Shown: positions 25,036-36,926 of the stretch, piece after piece
Layout of the letters: each line of letters starts with the position of its first letter
Numbering within the stretch: the stretch's first letter is position 1
Assembly (NCBI RefSeq): GCF_000002595.2
Contig: NC_057020.1
Coordinates: 5,996,985 to 6,060,984 of the forward strand
Origin: Chlamydomonas reinhardtii
Taxonomy: Eukaryota > Chlorophyta > Chlorophyceae > Chlamydomonadales > Chlamydomonadaceae
Reading direction: 5' to 3'
DNA: 64,000 nucleotides
The notes under the pieces: model-generated
What the model saw: the letters and a program-made list of their open reading frames with translations, nothing else
What the model was told of the DNA's origin: nothing
Databases searched by the model: none
Position numbers and translations under genes: made by a program

Positions 25036-28000
25036 CTACACTCCCGCGGCCACCTCAATCCCAAGGTCCTCCGCATTCCAGCCGCCGTCGCCGCCGTCCA
25101 GCGCCATCATCAGCGCGTCAGCGTCCGCCTCACACACCGCCGCCTCCACCTCCACCTCTACCGGCGCCGCCACCTCCTGCTGTGCCTGATCCTGTGCCTC
25201 CACAGACTCGGCCACCGCCACCGCCAGCTCGGCCACAGCGGCTGCGGCTGCGGCGTTGAGCTGCTCCTCCTCCACCTCCGACACCAGCTCGTGCAGCACC
25301 AAGTCCACCGCGTGACGGGGCGACAACGCATGCAGCTGCTCAGAGCACAGCTCCTCGGGCTGCTGCCCCTGCTGCTGCTCCTCGGGCTGCTGCTCCTGCT
25401 CCCACGCCTGCTGCTGCCCCTGCTGCTGCTCCTGCAGGTGCTCCTGCTCCCACGCCTGCTGCTGCTCCTGCTGCTGCTCCTGCTCGCGCGCCTGCTGCTC
25501 AGTCGCGGCGGCCTCACCCTGCACCTCCTCCACCAGCTCCACCAGCTCTGGCTCCATGGCCACTGGCGCATCAGCGGCATCAGCGGCAGCGACACCGTCC
25601 GCCGCCGGCGCGGCCGCGCCCTCCAGCTCCAGCTCGGCACAGTCCCAGCCCTCGCCGCCGCCCAGCAGAGCTGCCTCAGCAGCCGCAACCTCCTGGGCAG
25701 CTGCCTCCTGCTCCTCCCCAGCGCCGACGTCTGCCGCCTCGCTATCCGCACCCGAGCCGCCGCCTCCGCCCAGGCCCATGGTCTCATACTCGGCCTCGAT
25801 GGCCTCAATGATGGGCTCCGGGTCGCCGCCCGCCTCCCGCACCGCGCCCGCCAACGCCTCCACCTTGGTGCTCTCTTGGCCCAGGCACAGCAGCAGCTCG
25901 TCATGTTCCGACTGCAGATCACACAGCGAGCCGCGAGTGGCCTCAAGCTCAGAGCTCAGAGCCGCGAAACGGGCCTCGTAACGAGAGCGCAGAGAAGAGC
26001 TCTCCTCGCGAGCAGCCGTCAGCGCCGCTGCCAGGCTTGCGCGCTCCGTCCGTTCAGCCGCAAGTTCAACCGACAGGGCGTCGCGCTCGGCCTCCGCAAC
26101 AGCGGCAGCAGCACGCGCCGCCTCCGCCTCCGCGCGAGCCTCTGCCGCTGCACGCCGCGCCTCCTCGGCCGCGGCCTCGGCGCCTGCAACGCGCTCCTCC
26201 AGCCCTCGCCGCGCCGCCGCCTCCGCCTCAAGCTGCGCCACCAGGTCACTGCGGCCCGCCTCCGCCTCCGCCAGCGCTGCCTCCGCACCGCCCAGCCGGG
26301 ACTGCAGCTCGTCGCGCTGCTGCTCCACCGACGCAATCACCAGCGACGCCCCGTCCCGCTCCGAGTCCACCACCGCCGCCAGCTGGGACTCCCAGGCCTG
26401 CCGCTCCTCGCCCCGCACACGCGCCTCCAATGCCGACACATCCACCTCGGGCGCCGCTACCACATTCAGCGACACAATCACAGCCGGCTGCTGCGGCTGC
26501 TGCAAAAGCAGCTGCAGCTGCAACGGCTGGCCAGTAGGCTCGGCGGACGCGTCGGACAGCGCGCGGCCGAGTTGCTGGAAGCGCTCGACGGCGGCAGCAG
26601 GCACGCCGCTCCCATCCAGTCCCAGCGAAGGGCCCGGCGCAAGCAGTGGCGTATCCACCGCGTCCGTAACGCCGTTGACGCCGGCAGTCGCACTGGCAAC
26701 GGCGGGGCGCGTGGGAGTGGAGGGGCTTGCCTCCTTGCGCTGACGCTTGTGCCCCGGGCCGGGGGTGAAGTCAGGGGTCGCGGCGTTGATGAGCCCGCCG
26801 TTGGCGTTGACGGCAGCGCCGGCGAGGGCCGCTAGCGCGCTGATGTCGACGCCCATGCCTGCCAGCGCCGCGGTGGCGCTGGCCAGCGAGGCGTGGATCT
26901 GCTGCAGCAACGCGGTGCGCCCCTCAGCCGACTCGCCCTCGCCGTCGGCGGTGGCAGCAGCACTGCTGCGCAGCTGCTCCAGCGCCGCCACCACCGAATC
27001 AATGGCGGCGGCGGCGGCCGCAGCGGCGGCGGGTGCCACGGGCTCAGCGGCCTCCACCGCCGGCTCCTCAATAACGTCAGCCGCCGGCTCCTCAACAACG
27101 TACTCTGGCTCCTCCACTACATAAGCCGGCGTAGAGGCAGCAGCAGCAGCGGGCTCCTCCGCAGCCTCCGCCTCCACAGCAGCAGCGGTTGAAAGCTCCG
27201 GCTGCACTTCAGCCGCCGGCTCCTCTCCCAGGTGAGCAAAGAAGTCCGCAGCCTCCTCCTCGCCAAGCGCCGCCAGCTGCACGGGCACCGCGCGAGGCGA
27301 GGCGACCTCCTCCACCTCCCTCTCCTCCTCGCTCATCTCCTCTAGGCCCAGCGCCGCTGCGCCCGCGTACACGCGGTGCGGCGATGCCTCCACGCTGGAT
27401 CCTGCTACCAACTCTTCCTGCTCGTCCTGCTGCTGCTGCTGCTGCTGCTCGTGGTGCTGCTGGCGCTGCGTGTAGTAGGAGCGCGGCAGGTGCTCGGTGC
27501 CGGAGAAGGGGTCGTCGGAGCGAGCGGTGCTGGGAGTGGCGAGCTCGGTGCCGCCAGGTGTCTGCGCGTAGTGGTGATGGTGGTGGTGGGCCTCGGCCAA
27601 CAGGTTCTCCAGTTGCAGGTGCCGAGGCGGAGTGCGCGCCTCCTGCTCCTGCTCTGCCACAGTCGAAGCATCAGGCTGCGGCTGCGGCTGAGCCGCGGGC
27701 TCCGGCTGCTCCGCAGCCGGCGCTCCCACCTCCACTGCAGACTCCAGCTCCTGCACCTCGGGGGCTGCCGACGCAGCGGCCGCGGCCACAGCCACGGCCT
27801 TCTCCTGGACCGGTGCAGCCGCTGGCGTGGACTGAGTCGCAGGTACAGGCTCGAATGCTCCAGCCGTGGGCGTGACCGGCTTGTGTGGCTGCAGCAGCTC
27901 CGTCGCCGGCAGGCCAAACTGTGAGAGTCGGCACGCGCGCTCGTAGGAGGACAGGCCATCGCCGGCCTCAGGCTCAGCGGCTGCGGGTTCAGCCGGCTGG

Positions 28001-31000
28001 GCAACGGGCGGCTCAACCGCATCCGTCACCTGCATGGCCTCCGCTGCGCCGCCCTCAGCCGCCGCACCAGCCGTCTCCACCTCCGTACCCTCGGCAGGCG
28101 CCGTCGCGGTGTCCTCCTCCTGCGCCTCTAGCAGCTGCTGCAGCAGCGCCGGCGTGTAGTGCTTGCCCGGGTTCTCGCGCTGCCAGTTGGAGCACAGCGC
28201 CAGCAGCTTGCGGCCGGTGGCGCCGTGGCGCAGGTGCTCGGGCAGCTCCCACGGCAGCGGGCCGTCCAGCTTGGCGGGGTCCCCGGGGTGCATGATGCAG
28301 TCGAAGTCGTCAGAGCTCAGCTCGCAAAAAGATCCCACCAGGCCTAGGGCAGAGAGCGACAGCGCCGAAGATGGGGCGCTGGGGGCAGCCACCGCCGCGG
28401 CGGCCGCGGCCGCGGAGGCGCCGAGCGAGGTGACGGCGGAGGAGGCAAGCTTGCCCAGCCGACCCAGCAGCTGCACCTGCGGCGCCGTGGAAACGCCAGC
28501 TGACGCCGCCGCAACGTGAGGTGCGCTTACTGTGGCGGAAGCAGGCGCGCCGCGCTGGGCCGCCTCCGACTGCGCGGGCTGACTTGCGGCAGCGGCAGTC
28601 GCGGCGGCGGCGGCAGCGGCAACGGCGGCAGTGACCGCCGACTGGTGGTGCTGCGCCGCGGCGCAGGCGGCAGCGGTCAGGTCCTCAGGCAGCGGCGCGG
28701 GGGTAAACACCATCGGCTGCTCGTCCTGCTCCTCCTGCTGCTGCTGGCCCGGCGCCACAGCCGTGGCAACCGTCTCAGGCGCGTAAGCCTGCTCCACCTC
28801 CATAGCCACCTGCTGCACTTGCTCTTCCTGCTTCTGATCCTGCTGTTGCGGCGCCTCGGGCTCGGGCTCCTCGACGGCCATTGCGGACTCCACGGCAAGC
28901 TCAGGAAGCTCCACCTCCCAGCCGGACCCGTCCGCAGCTGCCTCCTGCCCCTCACCGCCCTCCGCATCGCCGCCGCTCACCACCTGCAGCCCAATGGCCA
29001 CCTCCTGTTGCTGCTCCTGCTGCTCTTGCTGGCCCTCGCCCTCGCCCAGCTGCCCCGCCGGCGCCTGCTGCGTGTACTGCTGCGCGTACTGCGTCGCATA
29101 GTACTGCGCGTACGTCACTGCATCCGCCTCGGCGTACCCCTGACTCAGCGCGTACTGGTACAGGTAGGCGTACTGCTGGTAGTAGTACTGAGAGGCGGCA
29201 TCGCCGGCAGAGGCAGAGGCAGGCGCCGCGGACGCGGCGTCAGCAGGATCGGTGGAGGTGGCGGCAGCGGCCTCCTGGATGGCATACCCGTCCACCGCCA
29301 TCGCCACCGCGCCGCCGCTGCTGCCGCCGTCCGTTTGCAGCTGCTGTTCCGCCTCAGCCGCCGCCCCCGCCTCGTGCTCGGCGGACTGTGCTTCGTCTAG
29401 CGATTGAAGCGCCGGCAGCGCTTGGCCATCCGCTTCCGCCTCGCCCTCGGCCCCGGGCGCAATGCCGTTGTACAACGACACCGCCGCGCCGCCGTCCGAG
29501 TGGCCGTGCTCCACAGAACGCAGGCCCGGCTCGAAGCCGTGCGGTACGGGCAGGCCGCCGTCAGCTTCAGCTTCGGGCTCCGGCAGCGGCCGCGGACCCA
29601 CAACGCCATTGGGGGAATCCAGCTGCTGGCTGTCCACGCGCAGAGCGTCAGAGAAGGAGAGCGAGTTGCCAAAGGACCGCTCGCCGACCTGGGCACTGCC
29701 CTGGATTGAGGCGGACTCGCCACTGGCTGCGCGTAACACCAACGACGATGCCAGGCCCGCGCCGAGGGAGACCTCCGCGCTAGTGCTCATAGCCGAATCC
29801 GTGCGTCCGGCGGCGGCGGCGGCGGCGTCAGCGTCGTCCGCTTCGCCATTCGCCACGCCATTCGCCACTGGCTCCTCGGCATCGTGCGGGCCACCGTTGG
29901 GCTTTACACCGTGCGCGCTGCCACCGTTGGCGGAGGCGCGCAGCCGCACCTGCCCCTTGCCACTGCCCGCCGTGCCGGCGCGCTCCTCCGCCTCCTTGCC
30001 CTGACGCTCCGAAGCGCCGCCGTACCCGCCCTGGCCCTCCTGCTGCTGCTCCTGCGCACCAGCCTCCGTTGCCTCCGCAGGCGACTCTGGCTGCGGAGAA
30101 GGAATGAAAAAGCCACTGGGCGTCGACGGCGAGCGCGTCGGCGGCGCGGGCACGAACAAGCCCGGCGGCAGGCTGCTACTGGAGATGGGCGGTGAGGGCG
30201 CAGTGCTGTTGAAGCCACTGGGGCTGCGAGAGAAGCTGGTTCCGTCTGCACCGGCTCCGGCCATGCCCGCCAGGTCGGTCTGGGAGAGCGAGCCCGCCAA
30301 CGAATTCATGGAAGATGACACGGACAGGTTGGATTGCAGGACGTAGCGCTGGGAGATGGAGCGCCTGTGTACGGACAGGCAGTGTAATGGAGTTGTCATG
30401 AACTTGGGGGACGGAAGACGGCTTTGGGGAAAAGAGGGGATGTGCCCGGGCGCGGCAGGGCACGTGCCGGGAGTAGGCGACTTGTCAGGCTGGGCTGGGC
30501 AGCGGTGGGTGCGCGTGCATGACAGTGCGGCTGATACGGCCTTACATGCCTTTTTGAGCTGAATTCGTTTGTACGTACATGTCACACGTAGGCCTGACTG
30601 AACAACACCCAGTACCCACTTGGTGAGAGGAGTAGAGCTCATACTGGCCCCAGAAGGCGCAACGGGCGGCGGAGGCGGGCCCGCTGCCTCCGCGGCGGCC
30701 TCATCCTCCTTACCCCGCTCAACCCAGCGCTTCAGCTGCGAGACAAAACCACAGTAGCGTGAGACCAGATGTCAGATGTAAGCGCGGGCCGCATTAGCAG
30801 CCAAAGGCAAGTGGGCGTGGCGACACACGGGGAGATCGCCACGCAGTGAGCCTCACCTCCGGGTGGTAGTACATGTTGTTCTCCTCTCCCAGCTTGGCCT
30901 GCTTGACCTTCTTGCCACTGCCTTTCGTCCACTGCACGTAACCGGTGAGCGAGATGTTAGCGGCTTGGAGCGACACCTCGCCATTCAAGTTGGCGCAGGG

Positions 31001-31101
31001 CCGAGCTGCAACCCTTAATAGAGCGCACTCACTGATGCAGGCCTGAACAAACTGAACGGCGATGTGGCTTTCTGCGGAGGCGGGGATTCGCCCGATGACA
31101 T
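25036..31101 (-). CDS. SEC16-tail / p115-like coiled-coil hybrid protein B
   Basis: Sense-order exons 31101-31033, 30931-30857, 30735-30620 and 30364-25036 join in phase to 1862 aa. Exon-intron structure and phases are the same as in gene A. The N-terminus (MSSGESPPPQ, then SPFSLFRPAS and KQAKLGEENNMYYHPELKRW) carries the SEC16-tail-like module. Much of the long exon is identical or nearly so to gene A, including the EEPAAEVQPELSTAAAVEAE region and the DDFDCIMHPGDP block. The coiled coil at about residues 1395-1590 ends in the same LLLCLGQESTKVEALAG p115-like motif. Compared with A, this protein has a different insert after the FFIPSP motif (about residues 150-280). It also has a C-terminal extension of about 200 aa with a Gln/Glu-rich repeat (QEQQQ, QQQAWEQE units) and a final VDLVLHELV...ALMMALDGG segment. 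Likely role as for A, by inference. A very long plus-strand open frame across it is a composition shadow. Confidence 0.7.
25330..25500. repeat. Gln/Glu-rich coding repeat in hybrid gene B
   Basis: Imperfect repeats of CTGCTGCTCCTGC and CACGCCTGCTGC (plus strand) encode runs of QEQQQ and QQQAWEQE. Gene A stops before the corresponding position and lacks this part. Confidence 0.8.
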
Positions 31102-32002
31102 TCTGCTTCACCCTGACAAACCGGATACCACTAGTAAGGCATTCTATGGGCTCTGTACTGTATACAAGGTTGGTCTAGCGGCTGCCTTGCGCCGCCTCAG
31201 TTCTTTGTGGGTCGCGCGACTGATGGAGTGATGCGCCCTGTTGCGCAGCTGTGCGGTCGGTATTAAGAACAGATCGTCTCCCAACTGAAAGGAATATCTA
31301 TCTATTCGATTATTTTACGATAGTGCTGGCTGTGTGTAGTCGCATCGGACAGCACTACTCGCCCGCCGTCTGCCCGTCTCATCGCCATGGCGAGGGAACG
31401 CCCAGCACGCATTCGCAGCCACCCTCCACCACGCTTCTTTGTGCTGGTTCTTCCATTGAAGACCCCGCAAAAGCACCGGCTGCCATGCATCAACAACCGC
31501 AGCGGTGTCACATCCAAATGCACCCGCCGAAGCCACGCGACCGCCACCCGAGTCCAAGGAGGCACGTACGGGAGCAGGTCACAGGCCCCCAGCACACACC
31601 GCACCGTCAACCCCGCCTACCGCGCCTGTACGCGCTGCACCAACGGCAGCTGGCCCACACCCCCAACCACCGGTGGCAGCTGCATAATCTCAAGGGACAC
31701 ACCAGGCCGCCCAGCGCATACCACTATGGCGCGCAACAGGCGTCAGGGGTCGCGGCCATCCCAGCTGCCCCGGTGCCCCCCATGGAGTCATGCCGCCCCC
31801 GCAGAGGACACTCATGGTTATGCCCCCGTTGCCTCCACCCGCCTGGCGCTGCGAGCAGAAGAGAGCACGAACGAGGGGGTTGGATCAGAGGAGAGCACAA
31901 CAGGTCCCCCTGCAGCGCTCATCGACCCACCTTTCCCACGAGCCAACTTCGCCCCGCACCCCTCCGCGCCTCCCCGTGCGCACCTGAAGGCTGCTCGGCC
32001 AC
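31102..32002. other. intergenic region upstream of hybrid gene B
   Basis: Holds the promoter of hybrid gene B (right of 31101) and the 3' flank of the coiled-coil gene. Overlapping plus-strand frames of up to 270 codons show Pro/Arg/His-rich random composition, so none is annotated. An AT-rich stretch at 31260-31340 stands out from its surroundings. Confidence 0.4.
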
Positions 32003-33340
32003 TCAAGGCGAAAGGGACTGCAAGGAGCGGCAGAGCAGGGAGCACACAGGCGGCGGCGCGAGTCGGTAGGCGGGGGAGGGGGGCACGGCATCGACTCGTG
32101 GGTAGACATGCCGCCGCCCCCACCGGCCCCTACGGCTGACGTACGCCCACGTGCAGTGCCCGCACGCACCGCACAGCTGCCAACCAACGCTCACATGATG
32201 CCACTCGCACGGCACTCCGAGCGCCTCCGCCAGGCACACCAGGCCCTCGCACGTGGGCGCGTCCGGAACGCCGGCGTACACGACCAGGCCCACCCCGGGG
32301 ATGAAGGGGTGGATTCCGCCGCTGAGCACGTTGAACATGCCCGCGATCTTGCCCGCCAGCTTCCCTGCCGGCGGGGGCCAGTCGGCAAGGCGCACTCAGC
32401 ATCAATGACTGCAGCCCGCTGGCCCCACATACCACCTGTGCACGGCACGGACGCCACGCCCCTCACGAGAAGTCTATCTCCCACACACACGCGGCCGCAC
32501 CTGCCGCGTTGGAGTTGTTCGCGTCCACGCCCCAGGACGGCACCGCCTTGGCCAGGCACTTGATCAGGTCGGGCCGCTGCTCCAGGACCTTGGTCCAGCC
32601 CTGGACGCGCTGCCACTTGATGATGCCGTTGAGGTCCTCCAGGTACTCTGTGGGCGTGGCCCGGAGCGGGTTGCAGCAGGTGCATCCAGCGCCAATGTGC
32701 CGTCAGTAAACCAAGTGCGCAATAACAGCACGATCACAGCAGTGCTGGCGGCTGGTCTGTTCCCGACTGTGGTAGGCCTCCCTGACGTACCCAGGCAGCT
32801 GCGGCCGTCCCGGACGCCCGCGGAGTGCATGGCCCGCGAGAGCAACTTATCCCTCAGGTGGAGCTTGTCCGCAAGCACCATCTTCGCGCCTTTCTCCCTG
32901 ATTATCACTGCCACCGCCTCATCCTTGCTCTGCTCCGCCTGCTGCCGCTGCTGCTCCGCCTTCTCCACGCGCTGCTGCGCCTTCTCCACGCGCTGCTCCG
33001 CCTTCTCCACGCGCTGCTCCGCCTCCTCCACGCGCTGCTCCGCCTTCTCCACGCGCTGCTCCGCCTTCTCCACGCGCTGCTGCGCCTCCTGTTGCGCCTC
33101 CTCCACGTCCTCTTTCACCGCCTTCACCAGCTTCTGGAGGATGGGCCCCCCCTCTGGAGGCAGCACGCCGATGACCTCTGCAATAACCTCCACTGACCGG
33201 AGGCTCGTGTACATGCGCACCGTTGTGCGCTGGGCGGCGGCACGGCGGGCACTGCATAACAAGGCCCCTCGCGACGTGGGTACGGCGTGTCGGGCTGTCC
33301 CTTCACTTGTAATCCGCATCCATAACATGGAGCTGTTCAT
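32003..33340 (-). CDS. coiled-coil hypothetical protein, probable organelle presequence
   Basis: Sense-order exons 33340-32791, 32647-32501 and 32364-32195 join in phase. A 15-nt terminal exon at 32017-32003 (ending SLSP, TGA) completes 293 aa but is less certain. The start MNSSMLWMRITSEGTARH, followed by SARRAAAQRTTVRMYTS, is rich in Arg and Ser without acids, like a mitochondrial presequence. About six copies of a seven-residue unit (RVEKAEQ, with RVEEAEQ and RVEKAQQ variants) form an ideal heptad coiled coil at about residues 85-130. Then comes a conserved-looking part: KMVLADKLHLRDKLL, EYLEDLNGIIKWQRVQGWTK, LEQRPDLIKCLAKAVPSWG, GKIAGMFNVLSGGIHPF and CEGLVCLAEALGVPCEW. I do not recognise the family; similar hypothetical proteins seem frequent in Chlamydomonas. 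No enzyme motif is visible. Confidence 0.6.
32941..33100. repeat. 21-bp tandem repeat coding RVEKAEQ heptads
   Basis: The plus-strand unit CTCCGCCTTCTCCACGCGCTG repeats about six to seven times with single-base changes; each unit is one coiled-coil heptad of the minus-strand gene. Confidence 0.9.
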
Positions 33341-34450
33341 AGCCTGCGTGACGTGGCGCACATCGGGTGCTTAGCTTGGCGTGCTTCCGGAGCGCGATGG
33401 CAGGACGACTGGACCTATCCACCACCGACCCCATTGCCAGCGCTGGCGTAGCCCACTAACGCAGCGGCGCGCGAAAGCCGCGCAGCGACCCGCACGCGCG
33501 GCGTGGAGCCTGTGCACACTTCGGCCCCCGCCGGGTGTCAAACGGCGCCGCTGCAGTCCCCACTACACGCTCACCTCTGTAGCGCCCGTTTTGTACTATT
33601 GCGCGCCCAGAGCTTGCGCCGTAAGCTCGCCCGGAGCGATGGCCTCGACGTTCGGCGACGACGTTTTGGGCCCCCTATCCAGCAGCTCTCGACACAACGC
33701 AGCCCCGAGAGAGCTATCAAGGCATGATGGTCGTGGAGTATGACAGGTCGGCAGGCCTGCAAAGGCTCGCCTCAGCGTACGATGTCTGGGCTACGCACGA
33801 GGCGCCTCCAGCGATGGCTACCAAAACGTGCCGAGCTTTATTGCAGTAGTAGCAGGCAGCTTGTAGAAACAGCTTTGCGCCGCTAGGTCTCGCGATGGAC
33901 GCCGGTCTCAGAATAGCAATTGAAAACCCTTCGCGCGCGAACGGGCTCGTCTCCCACGCTTCCAGGGCTCCCTCGCCCGTCTCCAACCCTACCCCAAAGC
34001 CCCCGTCCGAGTCTTGCAAAACGGGAACCAGGGCTGTCATGTTCTAGGCGAGAGCTTTGCAGCAGTGTGTGTAGCTCACATCACGATTCCGGACACCCCA
34101 GCCTGCCTCCATCCAGGGGGCTGCTGGGGGCGGCACGGCGGGGACGCTTACATCATACCGGGAGTGCCATGCCGCTCAGAAAGGCACGCTCGCTACAACC
34201 ATGTCCACGGTCATGTTACAACATGCACGCCACTCCGAGCGGCAGGACGCGGTTCTCAGTCAACTACACGACTCCTTCTGTGTCCGCTGCCTTAGCACCG
34301 CTTCTTTCGCCTTTCCGCATGCAAGGCTTAGAGTACTAAACTGCGCCACACAAGCTGCCGCTTTTGCGCACGAAAATAGCGAGATCGCGGCTGCATTCGC
34401 AACACATCGCGACAGCTTGCGCCAGAGGCTAGTTCAGCTCCCCACGACTG
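33341..34450. other. intergenic, divergent promoters of two genes
   Basis: About 1.1 kb between the coiled-coil gene (minus) and the hydroxyproline-rich relic (plus). No exon or RNA gene is recognised. Confidence 0.4.
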
Positions 34451-34526
34451 GTTATGACGCTTAAGTGGCGAGCTCGCACTACAGTTGTTGGCGAGCGAGA
34501 GCTCAGCGCGCATCCTCGGCTGATTT

Positions 34527-35698
34527 GTGGGCACGCAACCACCCGTGCCCTCTGTGCCTTGCTGCGGGTGCTCCAGCCCGTCGCCCGGCCCCGTTGTGGC
34601 GCCCGGGACGGATGTTGCCAAGTGGTTGCCGTCGCCGCCGCCCCCACCGCCGCCTCCCGTGGACGAGCCGCCGCCGCCGTCACCCCGGCCACCTACGCCC
34701 GCACCTCCGCCGTCGCCACCGCCCAGTCCGCAGCAATCCCCAACACTGCAGACGGCAGCCTCCAGTCCTCCGCAGCAGCCACCGCCTCGCCCTCGCCCGC
34801 CCCGCTCTCCCCTGCCCCGCTCCCACCACAGCCATCACCGCAGCCTCCCTCGCCGTCTCCCGCTCGCCCGCCGCCGCTGGCCCCCGCCCCGCCTGTCCTG
34901 GAGGTGTTGTGGGCGGCCTCCGCCTCCGGCCCCGTGGACCCCTACGGCAACAGCACCGCGCTGGGCTCGGCCGGTCGCCTGCTGGGCGCGCCGCGGCCCG
35001 GGCGCCGCCAAGCGCACCACGTGCGGCAACGATTGGGGCACTCTCACCTGGGTGCCCACCCTGCCCACGCCCCACTGGGTGGCGGTGCGCTTCGCCGCGC
35101 CCTCCTCTGCCATTACAGCCACTGCCGCCTCGGCTGCCGCCGCCAGTGCTGCTGCTGCTCCTGCTCCCACCATCCCCACCATCAGCCTGACCTCTGTTTG
35201 GCGGCTGGGCGTTTACGTGCTCAACCTGGGCGCCCTGCCGCCCGCCATCACACGCATCGACCTGCTGGCGCCCTGCCGCCCGCCATCACACGCATCGACC
35301 TGCTGCTGTTGCCGGCGGCGCAGGCAGACGCCGCCGCATTGGTGCCCATCAACGGCTTCCCTCAGCAGCAGCAGCAGCAGCAGCCGCAACAGCCGCTGCT
35401 GGTGTCGGTGCCTGTGTACGTAGGGACGGCTGTCAGTGGGCCCGGGGCCGGGCTGCAGATTGCATTGGTTACAAGAGGGACCTGCTGACGCAGTTCACGG
35501 CTGCAGTACCCGGCGCTCAACTGGCTTGCTGTGGAGCCGAAGGCGGCGGCACGGCCGGCAGCCAAGGCCGTGGCGGCGGCCAACGGCATCACTGCCGCGA
35601 CCATGGCCAACACTACGGCTGACGGCAGCACCGCAGCGGCGTCCTATGTGGTGCTAGATAGCTGGAAGCGCGGGCGGCTCTGTCAGCCGGGCACCTGA
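34527..35698 (+). pseudogene. hydroxyproline-rich extracellular protein relic, frame-broken
   Basis: Protein-like sequence is spread over three frames with no splice sites that would join it. A Pro/Ser shaft ([20 protein letters not shown]) starts in one frame and continues near 34790 in another ([20 protein letters not shown]). It leads into VLEVLWAASASGPVDPYGNS. After about 35000 the sense returns to the first frame (CGNDWGTLTWVPTLPTPHWV, ISLTSVWRLGVYVLNLGALP). A 38-bp tandem duplication (35230-35267 and 35268-35305) then shifts frame again. Later pieces are LLLPAAQADAAALVPINGF and WLAVEPKAAARPAAK, with SYVVLDSWKRGRLCQPGT just before a stop at 35696-35698. The WAAS...LG and GVYVLNLG...ITRIDL pattern resembles discoidin/galactose-binding-like domains of algal wall proteins, which is a weak call. 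Most likely a decayed gene; poor local assembly is the alternative. Confidence 0.5.
35230..35305. repeat. 38-bp direct tandem duplication
   Basis: Two identical head-to-tail copies of a 38-nt unit starting GCGCCCTGCCGCCCGCCATC. Since 38 is not a multiple of three, the duplication shifts the reading frame of the surrounding coding-like sequence. Confidence 0.95.
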
Positions 35699-35699
35699 G

Positions 35700-36926
35700 G
35701 GCTGGGTGGTGGTGGGTGCGCGGCTGAGCGTCAACAACAACGGCGCCTTGGACAGCAAGGCGCAGCTGCCGCAGATCCACGCCCTGGGGCTGGAGCTGGA
35801 GCGGTGCTGGCAGCGGGGTTTCCGTTACACTACCACTCCCATAGGGTTCCCTCTCTCCCGAGCCGTGTCAAGGCGGGACACGCGCTCTGCATGGGCACCG
35901 TACAGAACGGTGCGACCTCACATAGCCATGCCTCTCTCTTCCCCGGTACTTCTTAGTGCCACAGCTATACTTCGGTATATGTTAGGCCTGCGGCGACTCC
36001 TCCACGTTCACTTGTCGGATTGCCTCAGGTGTGCAAAAAAGTGTGCACGCGGGCATGTGTCTCATTGCTCCTGTTGTCCCATCTTGTCTGCCCCTGTGCG
36101 CCCCTCATTGAACCACCTGAACCTGGACACTCGAATCTGTCCTAGGACGGACATTATACTCTTCTTTCGCGTGCACCGGCCGCGTGCGTGCACGTGCGCC
36201 ATGCCCGCTGCCACACACCAAACAGCTTTCCCTGAGCAGTCAGGACTAAGCGACCTGGACCAGGTCACACACGCGCTCGGTGGCTGAGGAATGTCGGTCA
36301 GGGGAAGGGCCGAGTGCGCCTAGGAGAGGAGAGGCTGTCTTGGAGCCGACTGGATGCCGATTACAAACCAGAAGACCCTCACTGCGCTGTCTGATGAGGC
36401 TTAGTGCGCTTCTCGACATGCTCTGCCCAACAGGCCCGCGCGGAGCCGCACAACAAACGGCTGACACGCAAAAACACCTGTGTGCCGCAGTCGCCATCTT
36501 CATGCCCTTCAGTCCCCGTGCATGTAGGGCTCAACTTCCCAACTACTCGCATGCATTTTCAAGCGTTGTTCGCTTGACCGAAAGAATAGCTAATTGCCGA
36601 ACCCTCACAGTACTGCTCTCATCGACCATGCCCACCCCAGCTGCGTACTCACTCACACACATAATGTAAACACTTGACAGGCGCAGCAATACTAAGTTCA
36701 TTTGATATCCCATGCGGGCCGAAACAAAGTGACGTCTGACCAAACAGACCCTGGGGCCCGCCGCACGAATCCGTGCGACCCCAGCCTAAACCATACAACC
36801 ATGACAAGTACAACCAAGCAAGCGTACACACATCGCTCGGGACATCAGAATTGTCCACTCTCGGCAGCTCTCACATCTGCTCTCCCCTCGTGCCGTCGCG
36901 GGCCGGCAGACCCAAATGCAGGGCGC
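35700..36926. other. intergenic, no gene seen
   Basis: Contains the 3' flanks of the relic (plus) and of the LHC-like gene (minus). A plus frame of 193 codons at 35706-36287 begins with plausible sequence (GARLSVNNNGALDSKAQLPQ), which may be the last remnant of the relic, and then becomes random. Confidence 0.4.

Noticed and set aside
24949-26835. Plus-strand frame of 628 codons, Leu/Arg-rich
   Set aside because: Shadow of hybrid gene B; composition reflects the antisense of Glu/Gln/Ala codons, and the minus frame is supported by paralogue A.
35706-36287. 193-codon plus frame after the hydroxyproline-rich relic
   Set aside because: Only the first 40 codons look protein-like and may be part of the relic; the rest appears random.
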